Below, in pieces: positions 9,023 to 18,739 of a DNA stretch of 64,000 nucleotides. Position 1 is the first letter of the stretch. Each line of letters opens with the position of its first letter. The notes under the pieces are model-generated. The model saw nothing but the letters and a program-made list of their open reading frames with translations. It made no database searches and was not told the origin of the DNA. The translations under genes were made by a program, and so were the position numbers. This stretch comes from Fibrobacteraceae bacterium (GTDB lineage: Bacteria; Fibrobacterota; Fibrobacteria; Fibrobacterales; Fibrobacteraceae), in NCBI GenBank assembly GCA_017631885.1, contig JAGBSH010000005.1, positions 1 through 64,000 of the forward strand. Reading direction: 5' to 3'.

Positions 9023-11941
9023 TTACTTTCTGAAAACGTTACTATACAACAATTTTGAATTTACTTTTACTTTCACAACATACATGCCTTTAGGAAGTAT
9101 TCCATCTTCAAGAGAAACGGAATTTTCTCCAGCAAAGACATTTTTAGAAAGTCCAAAACGCATTACACCATTCATATCGTAGAAATAAATTTCCGCAAGC
9201 CCAGATTTTGGAGTAAATAAAATTCCTGAAACTGGATTATAGAAAATATTATGTTTCACTACTTTTGATGGAACGCTATTTAATTGATCGGCATAAATTT
9301 CAACGCCATCAATATCAAAATAGAACATATCAACATTTGCTCCGCCATCAGCAACAATTGATTTTAAAGTAAGCGTATTCAAACCTTTTTGCAAATCTAT
9401 TTTCAATTCAGTAGTCTGCCATGTTGTCCAATTGGTTGTAGACGGCATTTCTAATTCGCCTATTTCTTTACCATTTACAACAAGAAGCATATTCCTTGCA
9501 GACGTTCCGCCATTTGCATACCGCACTGTAATCGTTGTTGTTGCAGTGTATTTAGAATACAAGTTCCATGTTCCATAACTCGCATCTGTATTTTCAAAGT
9601 TATAGTAGCCATTTTCTAAGAATCCCGTATTTGTATTTTCACTCCAACCAGCGCCAGCAACAGGTGTAGACGCGTCTATTTTAGAAGCTTCTTCTTTGGT
9701 TTCTACATTTTCTTTAGTCGCATCAGGGTTTACAACTGAAATCAAACCATTCATAGACGCCGCTTCGCCATCACCGCCTTCAGTTACAACAGTAAATTGG
9801 AACAAACCAACCTCTGTCGGAGTGCCAGAAATAGTAATCGTCTTTGCACTTTCATCTACTTTTGCAGAAACACCTTTTGGAAGCCCGTTTACTTTTGCAC
9901 TTTCAGCAAACATAAAGTTATAAGTAATTGCGTCAATACTTGTATTCACCAAAACGCTCTGGTTATCAAGACCATTTCCTACTTTATTAAGACTTGGTGG
10001 CGGGTAAACCACATCGCCATTAGCACCGACAGCATAAATATCAGGCTTTTTAAGATTTTTCACCATATCTGGCAAGTAATAACCTAAATGCGGTGGCTGA
10101 TTATAAGCCACATTTTGCCATGCAATTGCTGTACGATAAACGGCATCATGCATAAGCGTGTAAACTCTATAAGGGGAAACAACCGGAGTGCCCACAATAT
10201 AAAGTACAGTTGGGTCTGTTGAAGAGCGGACCACTAATTCTTCTCGCCAATCGCCAAAAACATCAGCCACAAGGCTTGGCGTATTTTTAGTTCCATTACA
10301 ACCTGTTGCGCTTAAAGCTGTAGGTCCATCAAAATAAGTTTCTGATTTCTTTTCTTTTGAATTAAATTTTGTTACAAAAGCTCCGTCCAAAAGTTCATCT
10401 TGCAAATCGCCATCGAAATAAATGCGGAAATTAGTAGAAACAGCAGGCGTTCCGATAAACTCTCCTTTTACCGTGTGCATGCCACCACCTTTACTTGACC
10501 AAGTTTCAAAACCTCGATAAGTTGAATCAATATCAGCAGCCATACCTCGGCCATTATCCACACCAGGATTGGGTTGTAAAGTTCCCCAAATAATAGAACC
10601 ATCATGAGCGCGCAATTCATCTGTATATTGAGCGTCTTTATGTTCATGAACATCCCAATATTCAAGCCCTGGTCTATCTGGGTCCATATCAGAAAGATGG
10701 TGTGCATCTCCATGGCCTAAACGTGTTGAATAACGCAAAGTACCATCGTGATTTAAAGCCGCAGCACCAAAAACGATTTCATCATAGCCATCGCCATCAA
10801 GGTCTCCTATTGCTATTCCATGGTTCCCTTCACCATAAAGACCTTTACCCGGGTCTTCTGACTTATGAAGCCAACGCAATTTCAAATCTTTTCCATCAAA
10901 ATCATAAGCGGCCACATAAGCAGAAGTATAATACCCTCTGACAAAAATAGCGCTCGGGTGTACCCCATCTAAATAAGCGGTTGCAGACAGATAACGTTCA
11001 CAACGGTTTCCATAAGCATCACCCCAAGAACCTTTGGCATCTACTTTTTCATGTTTATTAATATTACGACTTGGTTGGTATTCTACTGTAGTTATTGCAC
11101 TACCATCAATTCCTCTGAAAACGGTTAAATATTCCGGACCATCTAAAATTATTCCCGCATCACTACGATAATCTTTAGATTTATCACCAATTACTTTGCC
11201 TGTACCATCAACAGTTCCGTCAGCTGTTTTTACAATCATTTCAGCTTTGCCATCACCATCATAGTCAAACGCCTGAAATTGGGTATAATGAGCACCAGCG
11301 CGAATATTTTTCCCTAAATCAATACGCCAAAGACGAGAACCATTCAATTTGTAAGCATCTATAAATACAGTCCCGGTATAACCTGTTTGAGAATTATCAT
11401 GAGCATTAGAAGGGTCCCACTTTAAAATCAATTCATATTCACCATCACCATCTAAATCTGCTGTACTCATGTCATTTGGAGTATAAGTACAAGTAGAGCC
11501 ATCTGGCATTGTCTGTGTTGCAGGAACTTCAAGCTTTATCGTTTTATAGGGGAAAGAATTTCCATTAGTGAGAATTGTTTTATCAAGAACAACAGCTACA
11601 TTTTCTGCTTTACTTTCTTTTCCATTCACTATTGCTGTAACCGTGTATTCAGAATCTATTGAGCCACTTTTATCTAAATAATTTGTACCAGCCGTTTTTG
11701 CAATAGAAGCTATTTTTACACCATCGCGATACAAATTGAATTCAGTATCCGGGCTTTCTGTTCCAAGCAAACGCCAAGAAACAAGCATTCCATTTCCGAC
11801 ATTGGAAATGGCTAAGCCTCGAGAAATTTTTTCCATCTGTTTTGTTGCTCCAAACGAAGGCTCAACACCAAAAAGCACAGACGTTGCTAAAAAGGCACAA
11901 AACAGACCTTTTTTTGAGTTCTCTTTTAAGAAGATACCCAT
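9023..11941 (-). CDS. Secreted PL11 rhamnogalacturonan lyase with CBM and sorting domain
   Basis: This 972-aa protein cleaves the rhamnogalacturonan I backbone by beta-elimination, judging by its family. It has a signal peptide, then the PL11 N-terminal block (MEKISRGLAIS, LVSWRLLGTESPDTEFNLY) and an eight-bladed propeller with repeated calcium-type motifs (DLDGDGEYE, DYDGDGKAEM, GDLDGDGYDE). This is followed by an Ig-like putative domain (LPKGVSAKV, about 690-755), a CBM35/6-like module (about 780-900, GGANVDMFYFD) and a sorting tail (IYFYDMNGVMRFG). ATG 11941 is preferred over 11959 because GGAG sits five bases upstream. It is the first gene of the operon with the two esterases, which makes the locus a rhamnogalacturonan-I unit. 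Two overlapping palindromes lie about 65-90 bases upstream. Confidence 0.9.
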   Translation of the reverse strand: MGIFLKENSKKGLFCAFLATSVLFGVEPSFGATKQMEKISRGLAISNVGNGMLVSWRLLGTESPDTEFNLYRDGVKIASIAKTAGTNYLDKSGSIDSEYTVTAIVNGKESKAENVAVVLDKTILTNGNSFPYKTIKLEVPATQTMPDGSTCTYTPNDMSTADLDGDGEYELILKWDPSNAHDNSQTGYTGTVFIDAYKLNGSRLWRIDLGKNIRAGAHYTQFQAFDYDGDGKAEMIVKTADGTVDGTGKVIGDKSKDYRSDAGIILDGPEYLTVFRGIDGSAITTVEYQPSRNINKHEKVDAKGSWGDAYGNRCERYLSATAYLDGVHPSAIFVRGYYTSAYVAAYDFDGKDLKLRWLHKSEDPGKGLYGEGNHGIAIGDLDGDGYDEIVFGAAALNHDGTLRYSTRLGHGDAHHLSDMDPDRPGLEYWDVHEHKDAQYTDELRAHDGSIIWGTLQPNPGVDNGRGMAADIDSTYRGFETWSSKGGGMHTVKGEFIGTPAVSTNFRIYFDGDLQDELLDGAFVTKFNSKEKKSETYFDGPTALSATGCNGTKNTPSLVADVFGDWREELVVRSSTDPTVLYIVGTPVVSPYRVYTLMHDAVYRTAIAWQNVAYNQPPHLGYYLPDMVKNLKKPDIYAVGANGDVVYPPPSLNKVGNGLDNQSVLVNTSIDAITYNFMFAESAKVNGLPKGVSAKVDESAKTITISGTPTEVGLFQFTVVTEGGDGEAASMNGLISVVNPDATKENVETKEEASKIDASTPVAGAGWSENTNTGFLENGYYNFENTDASYGTWNLYSKYTATTTITVRYANGGTSARNMLLVVNGKEIGELEMPSTTNWTTWQTTELKIDLQKGLNTLTLKSIVADGGANVDMFYFDIDGVEIYADQLNSVPSKVVKHNIFYNPVSGILFTPKSGLAEIYFYDMNGVMRFGLSKNVFAGENSVSLEDGILPKGMYVVKVKVNSKLLYSNVFRK

Positions 11942-12006
11942 ATACACTCCACAATTCAAACGTTTAACACAAATCTAAGCCTAAAAACTGCACAAAACGC
12001 ACCGAA

Positions 12007-12033
12007 ACAACATTTTATGTTGTCTCTAGACAA
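12007..12033. promoter_or_regulatory. Two overlapping palindromes upstream of the pectin operon (candidate operator)
   Basis: ACAACAT (12007-12013) and ATGTTGT (12017-12023) form a perfect inverted repeat. It runs into a second one, TTGTCT (12020-12025) and AGACAA (12028-12033). They lie 66-92 bases before the PL11 start, a reasonable place for a regulator of the operon. No regulator gene is next to it, so the role is inferred. Confidence 0.35.
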
Positions 12034-12169
12034 TGATTTATTAAAACTTCCCCTCTCATTCTCCAAACATGTCACAAAATTTAGTTCATTTAAATTTTCT
12101 TTGCTTTTTCCTTCATTATTATTAAAAGGATTTTACAAACATCCATTCATTTTTACAATAAACCATTAC

Positions 12170-12748
12170 TCAAGATAACCTAAAAACCATTCTAGTTATA
12201 CGATTCCATGCCACAATCGGGTCTGCGTAATTCCAAACAGAACCACAAACGCAGGCACCAGAAAAGCCATTTTGTAAAAGTTCTTTAAATTCGTCTTCTG
12301 AAACACCGCCACATGCAAAAACATCAAAAGGAAGTTTCGAAAGTTTTACGCCATCAGAAAAACCCGATTTTATGGCAGGCTCTGTCAAAGAATCAAAAAT
12401 GGGGTACAAAAAAGCACCAGAAATTTCTTTGGGTAATTGTTCTAATTGTGCAATACTTTCACAAAAAGCATAATTTTTCAAATCAGAAACCACATTATTT
12501 TTTTCAAAAAAAGGTGCTTTTTCACAAAAGCCAGCCATAGAAAAAGACTTGGCTATTTCAGGATTTCCATGTAAAATCGCCGATTCTCGCACTTCAGGAG
12601 CAAGGCTTAATAAAAATTTTTCCATTTTTGAATCTGTATAGCCTGGCTTTCTTACTTGAAGCATAAAAGGGAACTTTTCAAACATCTGTTCTATAAATTC
12701 CTGTTCGCCAGCAAAGTCAACAGGACTTGTCATTAAAAAAATTTTCAT
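12170..12748 (-). CDS. ThiE/TenI-like TIM-barrel protein
   Basis: This 192-aa protein resembles the thiamine phosphate synthase/TenI family. The C-terminal half has VFACGGVSEDEFKEL and GACVCGSVW, matching the phosphate-binding end of the barrel (usually GG(I/V)...GAxGVAVxSA-type). The N-terminal half has LQVRKPGYT in place of the usual LQxRxK strand. The pyrophosphate-binding Asp residues of true ThiE are not obvious, so it may be a TenI-like or orphan relative and not an active thiamine phosphate synthase. No other thiamine gene is nearby. The ATG has GGAG seven bases upstream. It is divergent from nifJ, with a shared gap of about 170 bases. Confidence 0.65.
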   Translation of the reverse strand: MKIFLMTSPVDFAGEQEFIEQMFEKFPFMLQVRKPGYTDSKMEKFLLSLAPEVRESAILHGNPEIAKSFSMAGFCEKAPFFEKNNVVSDLKNYAFCESIAQLEQLPKEISGAFLYPIFDSLTEPAIKSGFSDGVKLSKLPFDVFACGGVSEDEFKELLQNGFSGACVCGSVWNYADPIVAWNRITRMVFRLS

Positions 12749-12917
12749 TTAATCTCCAAAAAGCTTGTTTTTTTTAAGAACATGAAAATAAATATGGCTA
12801 TTTTCATAAGATTTATATAAATTTAGCCACGAATCGCCTAAAACGTTGATAAAAAATTAGTGTTTTAGACAACAAACTAATGATTTTTGCAGATTTGAAC
12901 AAAAAAATGGAGACAAA

Positions 12918-15900
12918 ATGGCAAAAAAGATGATTGCGGTAGACGGCAACGAAGCCACCGCCAATGTAGCCCATAAATTGAGCGAAGTTATAGCAATTTA
13001 CCCTATCACCCCATCTAGCCCTATGGCTGAACACTCTGATAACTGGAGTGCTGCTGGCAAGAAAAACCTTTGGGGACAAGTTCCACGCGTTTTTGAAATG
13101 CAATCTGAAGGTGGTGCCGCTGGTACTGTTCACGGGGCTTTACAGGCAGGTGCTTTAACGACAACCTTTACGGCATCTCAAGGCCTTTTGCTCATGATCC
13201 CTAACATGTACAAAATTGCCGGCGAACTTTCTCCTGCAGTTTTCCATGTAACGGCTCGTTCTCTTGCTATGCAAGGTCTTTCCATTTTTGGTGACCATTC
13301 CGACGTTATGGCTTGCCGCCAAACTGGCTTTGCTATGCTTGCTTCTAGCAATGTTCAAGAATGCCAGGATTTAGCTCTTGTAGCTCATGCTTCTACTCTT
13401 GAAAGCCGCGTTCCTATGATGCATTTCTTTGATGGTTTCCGCACAAGCCACGAAGTAATGAAAATCGAAGCTTTTGAAGATAACGTTATTCGCGATGTAA
13501 TTGACGACAAATACGTTAAGGCTTGTCGTGAACGTAGCCTTACTCCAGACCGCCCAACTATGCGCGGTACTGCACAAAACCCAGACGTTTATTTCCAAGG
13601 CCGCGAAACCGTAAACCCATTCTATGCCAAAGTTCCTGAAATCGTTCAGCAATATATGGACAAGGTAGCAGGTTTCACTGGTCGCCAATACCATTTGGTT
13701 GATTATGTAGGCGCTCCTGATGCTGAAAATGTTATTGTTGTAATGGGTTCTGCTTCTAGCACAATTGCAGACACTGTTGAATACCTCAACAAAAAAGGCG
13801 AGAAAGTGGGTATGCTCAATGTTCGCCTTTATCGTCCATTCCCAATGGAACAACTCGTAGCAGCTCTCCCTGCAAGCGTAAAGAAAATTGCTGTTCTTGA
13901 CCGCTGTAAAGAACCAGGCTCTGCTGGCGAACCACTTTTCCAAGACACTTTGACTGCTATTTCTGAAGCCGTTATGGCTGGCAAAATGGCAATGCCAAAA
14001 ATTATTGGCGGTCGCTATGGCCTTTCTTCTAAAGAATTTACCCCAGCAATGGTCAAAGCTATTTACGACGAACTTGCAAAAGACGCTCCTCGTGCAAGAT
14101 TCACAGTAGGTATTATTGACGATGTTTGTGGCACATCTCTCGATGTTGATGCAGACTTCAAATTAGATAAAGATTTCTTCCAGGCTATGTTCTTTGGTCT
14201 TGGCTCCGATGGTACTGTTGGTGCAAACAAGAACTCCATCAAGATTATCGGTAACGAAACTGAAAACTACGCTCAAGGTTATTTCGTTTACGACTCCAAG
14301 AAATCTGGTTCTATGACTACTTCTCACTTACGTTTTGGTAAAGAAGTTATCAATGCTCCTTATCTGATTGGTGAAAACGAAGCTGATTTTGTAGCTTGCC
14401 ACCATACACCGCACCTTGGCCTTATTGATATGCTTAAATATGCAAAGAATGGGGCTACATTCCTTTTGAATACTCCGCATTCTGCAGAAACGGTTTGGAA
14501 TACATTCCCACGCATTGTTCAAGAAGCGATTATTCAAAAAGGCATTAAAGTTTTTGTAATTGACGCTTATGCTGTTGCTGCAAAAACAGGAATGGGTCGT
14601 CGCATTAACACCGTAATGCAAACTTGTTTCTTCTCTAAACTCGGTAACGTTCTTGATTCTGATACCGCTATCAAATACATCAAGAAATACGCCGAAAAAA
14701 CTTATGCAAAAAAAGGCATGGAAGTGGTCCAGAAGAACTGGGACGCTATCGACGCCTCTCTTGCAAACCTCTATGAAGTCGCTATCCCTGCAGAAGTAAC
14801 AAGTTCAAAAGAACTTCGTGCCCCGATTCATGGAAATGCTCCTGCATTTGTAAACGAAGTGACTGCTGAAATTATTAAAGGCAACGGCGACAAACTCCCT
14901 GTTTCTAAAATGCCTGTTGATGGTGTGTTCCCAACTGGAACAACTAAATACGAAAAGCGTGATTTAGCTCTTGCTATTCCATCTTGGGACCCAGACACTT
15001 GTATTCAATGCGGCAAGTGCGCTATGGTTTGCCCACACGCAGCAATTCGCGTAAAAGTGGTTGATAAATCGGCTCTTGCAAATGCTCCTGAAGGCTTCAA
15101 GTTTACAGCAGCTAAAGGCTTCAAAACCGAATTTGCTGAACCAGTGTTTACTTTGGCTGTTTCTTCTTACGACTGTACTGGTTGCGGTGTTTGTACCCAG
15201 GCTTGCCCTTCTAAGAACAAAGCAGAACCAGAAAAGAAAGCTATCAATATGGTTCCACAAGAACCTATTGCTGCTAGCGAAGCTAAAAACTGGGATTTCT
15301 TTGTGGATTTACCAGAATACGACCGCACTCAAATCAATAAGAATCTTGTAAAACAAGCAATGCTCTTAGAACCATTGTTTGAATTCTCCGGTTCTTGTGC
15401 AGGTTGTGGCGAAACCGCTTATGTTCGCCTTGTAAGCCAGCTCTTTGGTGACCGCATGGTTGTTGCAAACGCAACAGGTTGCTCCTCCATTTACGGCGGT
15501 AACCTCCCAACAACACCTTGGGCAAAGAACAAGGAAGGCCGTGGTCCAGCTTGGGCAAATAGCCTCTTTGAAGATAACGCTGAATTTGGTCTTGGTATGC
15601 GTCTTGCTATTACAAAGCATGCAACAGAAGCTATGAGTCTTCTTGACGAATGTGCTGAAAAACTCCCAACAGAATTAGTAGAAGCTCTTAAAACACAAAC
15701 TCAAGACGACGAAGCTGGCATTCAAGCACAACGCGCTAATGTGGCAAAACTCAAAGAAGCTTTAGCAGGTGCTGATTGTGCAAAAGCAATTAGCCTCCGC
15801 GATGAATATGCCGACTATCTCGTCAAAAAATCCGTTTGGATTATGGGTGGCGATGGCTGGGCATACGACATCGGTTATGGTGGCTTAGACCATGTAATGG

Positions 15901-16490
15901 CAACTGGTGAAAACGTAAATATTCTTGTGCTCGACACAGAAGTTTACTCAAACACCGGTGGACAAGCTTCTAAATCTACAAACCGTGGTGCTGTAGCCTT
16001 GTTTGCTGCTGCTGGTAAACGTGCTGGCAAGAAAGACTTAGGTCTTATTGCTATGAGTTACAAAAATGTTTACGTTGGTCGCGTAGCTATGGGTGCTAAC
16101 GATGCTCAAACATTGAAAGTATTCCAGGAAGCAGAAGCTCACAATGGTCCTTCTCTCATTATTGCTTACTGCCCATGTATCAACCACGGCTTTGATTTGA
16201 ATAGCCAGCTTTCTCACCAGAAAATGGCTGTAGATTCAGGTTACTGGCCACTTCTCCGCTACAACCCAGCACTTGCTGCTGAAGGAAAAGCGCCGCTTAT
16301 TCTTGATTCTAAGAAGCCAACTATTCCTGTAGCTGAATACATCTATACAGAAAACCGCTATAAAGCTCTCACCCGCTCTAATCCTGAAGTCGCTAAGGCA
16401 TTGGCCGACGACCTCCAGAAAGAAGTCGATGCTCGCTACGCATTCTACGAAGCAATGAGCAAGGACACTGAAGGGCTGATTAGCTTGTAA
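12918..16490 (+). CDS. nifJ: Pyruvate:ferredoxin (flavodoxin) oxidoreductase
   Basis: This 1190-aa single-chain PFOR converts pyruvate and CoA to acetyl-CoA and CO2 and passes electrons to ferredoxin. The order is normal: pyruvate-binding domain I (YPITPSSPMAEH near the start), domain II, domain III (FFGLGSDGTVGANK), a 2x[4Fe-4S] ferredoxin domain (CIQCGKCAMVCP and CTGCGVCTQACP), then the TPP domain with SCAGCGE holding the proximal cluster and GGDGWAYDIGYGG. The length matches the family. GGAG lies seven bases before the ATG. Codon choice suggests a highly expressed gene. It stands alone between divergent thiE-like and a terminator. The reduced ferredoxin it makes is a likely input to the complex I encoded further right (inference). 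Confidence 0.97.
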   Translation: MAKKMIAVDGNEATANVAHKLSEVIAIYPITPSSPMAEHSDNWSAAGKKNLWGQVPRVFEMQSEGGAAGTVHGALQAGALTTTFTASQGLLLMIPNMYKIAGELSPAVFHVTARSLAMQGLSIFGDHSDVMACRQTGFAMLASSNVQECQDLALVAHASTLESRVPMMHFFDGFRTSHEVMKIEAFEDNVIRDVIDDKYVKACRERSLTPDRPTMRGTAQNPDVYFQGRETVNPFYAKVPEIVQQYMDKVAGFTGRQYHLVDYVGAPDAENVIVVMGSASSTIADTVEYLNKKGEKVGMLNVRLYRPFPMEQLVAALPASVKKIAVLDRCKEPGSAGEPLFQDTLTAISEAVMAGKMAMPKIIGGRYGLSSKEFTPAMVKAIYDELAKDAPRARFTVGIIDDVCGTSLDVDADFKLDKDFFQAMFFGLGSDGTVGANKNSIKIIGNETENYAQGYFVYDSKKSGSMTTSHLRFGKEVINAPYLIGENEADFVACHHTPHLGLIDMLKYAKNGATFLLNTPHSAETVWNTFPRIVQEAIIQKGIKVFVIDAYAVAAKTGMGRRINTVMQTCFFSKLGNVLDSDTAIKYIKKYAEKTYAKKGMEVVQKNWDAIDASLANLYEVAIPAEVTSSKELRAPIHGNAPAFVNEVTAEIIKGNGDKLPVSKMPVDGVFPTGTTKYEKRDLALAIPSWDPDTCIQCGKCAMVCPHAAIRVKVVDKSALANAPEGFKFTAAKGFKTEFAEPVFTLAVSSYDCTGCGVCTQACPSKNKAEPEKKAINMVPQEPIAASEAKNWDFFVDLPEYDRTQINKNLVKQAMLLEPLFEFSGSCAGCGETAYVRLVSQLFGDRMVVANATGCSSIYGGNLPTTPWAKNKEGRGPAWANSLFEDNAEFGLGMRLAITKHATEAMSLLDECAEKLPTELVEALKTQTQDDEAGIQAQRANVAKLKEALAGADCAKAISLRDEYADYLVKKSVWIMGGDGWAYDIGYGGLDHVMATGENVNILVLDTEVYSNTGGQASKSTNRGAVALFAAAGKRAGKKDLGLIAMSYKNVYVGRVAMGANDAQTLKVFQEAEAHNGPSLIIAYCPCINHGFDLNSQLSHQKMAVDSGYWPLLRYNPALAAEGKAPLILDSKKPTIPVAEYIYTENRYKALTRSNPEVAKALADDLQKEVDARYAFYEAMSKDTEGLISL

Positions 16491-16510
16491 TTAACTCTGA
16501 TTGATTCAAA

Positions 16511-16543
16511 AAAGGTTTCATTCGAAAGAATGAAACCTTTTTT
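16511..16543 (+). terminator. Rho-independent terminator after nifJ
   Basis: A 13-bp perfect stem (16511-16523 with 16528-16540) with a GAAA loop and a T run follows the nifJ stop by 20 bases. Confidence 0.9.
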
Positions 16544-16611
16544 AGTATTGTGCATTATGAAAAAAATGTTTTTATTCATAACCGTGTAAATAGAGCTCCG
16601 CCCCCTTTGCA

Positions 16612-17012
16612 TTAATCCCGAATTGGACGCACTGAATAAGCAAAATCCTTATAGTAAGTCTCTAGGCCTAGATTCGCATCTTCGAATTCATCTACACCTA
16701 GGCGATAAGCATAACGGCTAGAAATTTCTGTTGAACTCCAAAAGTATGTCATACAGAAACCTTTATTGAAGAAACCATTGCTTTCTCGCCAATATGATGG
16801 AATGGCACAAAATCCATAAGAATCGATTCCCACATCACCGCTTTCCCATTCCTTTTTGGATTTTACCTTTTTACCTGCATCAATACCCACTGTTTCTATT
16901 AAAATTGCGAATTCTTAGCCGTCCATTCTTGATTGCCTATTTTTACTGTTTTATAGGTTTTTCCATCTCTTGGATCCGTAAATAAACCATATTGAATTTC
17001 TTTTTCTGACAT
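16612..17012 (-). pseudogene. Decayed Fibrobacter major paralogous domain protein (Fib_succ_major)
   Basis: Two pieces of one gene lie in different frames. The N-terminal piece starts at 17012 (GGAG upstream) and reads into DPRDGKTYKTVKIGNQEW, the hallmark opening of this domain family, then stops at a double stop near 16902. The C-terminal piece, open from about 16915 to 16612, carries AGKKVKSKKEWES, YGFCAIPSYW, YFWSSTE and the closing VRPIRD. The middle (the usual MAENLN...RLPT region, roughly 70-100 residues) is missing at the joint, so this is a deletion plus frameshift. The family is a large paralogous set of secreted proteins in Fibrobacter with unknown function. It points to the host lineage. 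Confidence 0.75.
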
Positions 17013-17157
17013 GGGTTACTCCTTGTTTGAATCTTGTTTTATAAATACATACTGTAATTACGTCAATTTTTGTCAATAGATAGATTTTTTAGAGGATTTG
17101 TTTTCCATTGCCTTACCTATCATTGTCAAGAATCTTAATTCTTGAATCCTCCATAAT

Positions 17158-17832
17158 TTAAATTTCGCGATCAAATCTATTCCGGCAACTAGAAAAAAGT
17201 TTTTCAACCTCGGGAAAAATGTTCTCAATTTCTTGAATCAAGGATACAGTTGACTTTTTCAAGCGAACAGAAAGCTTCGGTATATGAATGACGGACGCAT
17301 CTAGATTCTTATCTTTTCTTATAACGTAAATGTCAAAAGGTGAAAACATTTCTTTAGGAAGCGGGACAATTGTATCATTTCCGTTGTAACTGAGGTATGC
17401 GTTTAAAAGTTTATCTGCCTGCACTTTGGTTATTTTTGGGGCAATACAAGTATCTACGAGGAGCCGGTCGCAGAACCACCCGCCATCAGGGCTATAATTG
17501 CAGTTGTCCTTTGCATAACGGAATGTTGTAAAGACCTCGGTTTTGCTCACATTAATAATCAAGTAAGGAGCAAACCCGTCACCATATATAAATTTGTCTG
17601 TAATCGTTATACTGTAATCATAATCTCTGTTTATTGTATAATTTGGACCATTGCTTACCCTAGAATTGATATCATCAATGGCGTAGCTAGAAGCAAACTC
17701 TCTATGCTCGTAACGGGGCGCCGGAGTTCTTAAATACATGTATGTAACATAGGAAAAATAACACACTACAGCGACAAAGCAAAGGACCGCTAAAATAATA
17801 CACCAAACTATTGATTTTTTCAAAATCCGCAT
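17158..17832 (-). CDS. Unknown membrane-anchored protein
   Basis: I do not recognise this 224-aa protein. One hydrophobic segment (about residues 7-32) at the N-terminus should anchor it in the inner membrane with the rest outside the cytoplasm. The remainder is soluble, with a Cys-containing stretch (NCNYSPDGGWFCDRLLVDTC) that could form disulfides, and a C-terminal helix (SLIQEIENIFPEVEKLF). The start is supported by AAGGG six bases upstream. It stands alone, with the decayed Fib_succ_major gene downstream and about 900 bp without genes upstream, which suggests an accessory gene. Confidence 0.6.
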   Translation of the reverse strand: MRILKKSIVWCIILAVLCFVAVVCYFSYVTYMYLRTPAPRYEHREFASSYAIDDINSRVSNGPNYTINRDYDYSITITDKFIYGDGFAPYLIINVSKTEVFTTFRYAKDNCNYSPDGGWFCDRLLVDTCIAPKITKVQADKLLNAYLSYNGNDTIVPLPKEMFSPFDIYVIRKDKNLDASVIHIPKLSVRLKKSTVSLIQEIENIFPEVEKLFSSCRNRFDREI

Positions 17833-18739
17833 ACAGCACCCTTCTCAAAAAAAAAAGTAGCGAAACAAGAAAAAGCCCTTGATGCAATTCATGTAGTTCC
17901 GTGAATTTAACTGTGTCATTTCTATTGTTTTATTTATGGGCAATAAGTTATAATATTTTAAATCTATCGGCAAATTTGATGCATAATTATTGGACTATTA
18001 TGGACCAATTCGCTAAATTTATAAGGGCTTTGTCCGATGTAAACACTCCTTTTTTTTAGTTCCGTTTTTCCTTTTTCTCGTGTTGTTGCTTGATATACGA
18101 GTTTTAAATCAGATTCTTCCTTTGTCTTATTCACAACCCTTTTCTTGCATTATAGTAAGGTTTTAGTAGTTCGTTTTTAGAGCGAGTGTTCGTCTTACTC
18201 TCAGATGACTTAAAAGTGGTAGTTTTAGAGCCAAGAATAAGAGACGAATCTCAAAAAAATAGCTTCTACCGGCGTGTTTTTGCCGATAATGACCAATATT
18301 AAATAGGAATATAGATTATTTCTATTTAAAGAGATAATTTAAATTTTTGTATTTGCATCAAATTAACATGAGATATAACAAAAATTACGCAAAATCAAGA
18401 GGAACTATTTGTTGTTACAAAGTCATAGCTTTGTGTGGTAAACTTTAACTTGTATCTAATATGCACTCTTATATAACTTTCCCTTTCGCGTTAGGGATTG
18501 ATGCCCCATGGGGTTCGGACATTAAAAAATCTTCCCGATTTTCTGATGTAAAAATTTTTCTTTAAATTTTCTTGATTTTTTAATGGCTGAACGGAAAAAC
18601 TTTTGAACCTATTGAGGTGAAAAAGTTTTATAACGCAAAAGCCCGACCCAGCGAGGGTAACCGAGCAGGGAAACGCCCAAAAAAATAATCTCGGATTGCT
18701 TTGTTTGAATTTCCAATTTCTTTTGCTTTTCTTATATTT
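17833..18739. other. Long gene-free AT-rich interval with a structured GC-rich end
   Basis: There is no credible coding frame in about 900 bases. The left two thirds are AT-rich and show nothing I can name. The right end (about 18485-18690) stands out: CGCGTTAGGGATTGATGCCCC followed by ATGGGG gives a tight CCCC-AT-GGGG hairpin, and 18640-18685 holds GCCCGACCC, GAGGGTAACC and GGGAAACGCCC. This pattern resembles a dispersed intergenic repeat that I recall from related phyla, but I cannot confirm it. The position just upstream of metXW also fits a leader RNA. I found no match to the SAM-I core. Confidence 0.4.

Noticed and set aside
17833-18739. SAM-I riboswitch before metXW
   Set aside because: I could not find the SAM-I core (the kink-turn and the GAAACCGGCAACC-type segment). 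Other SAM-binding classes cannot be excluded by eye.
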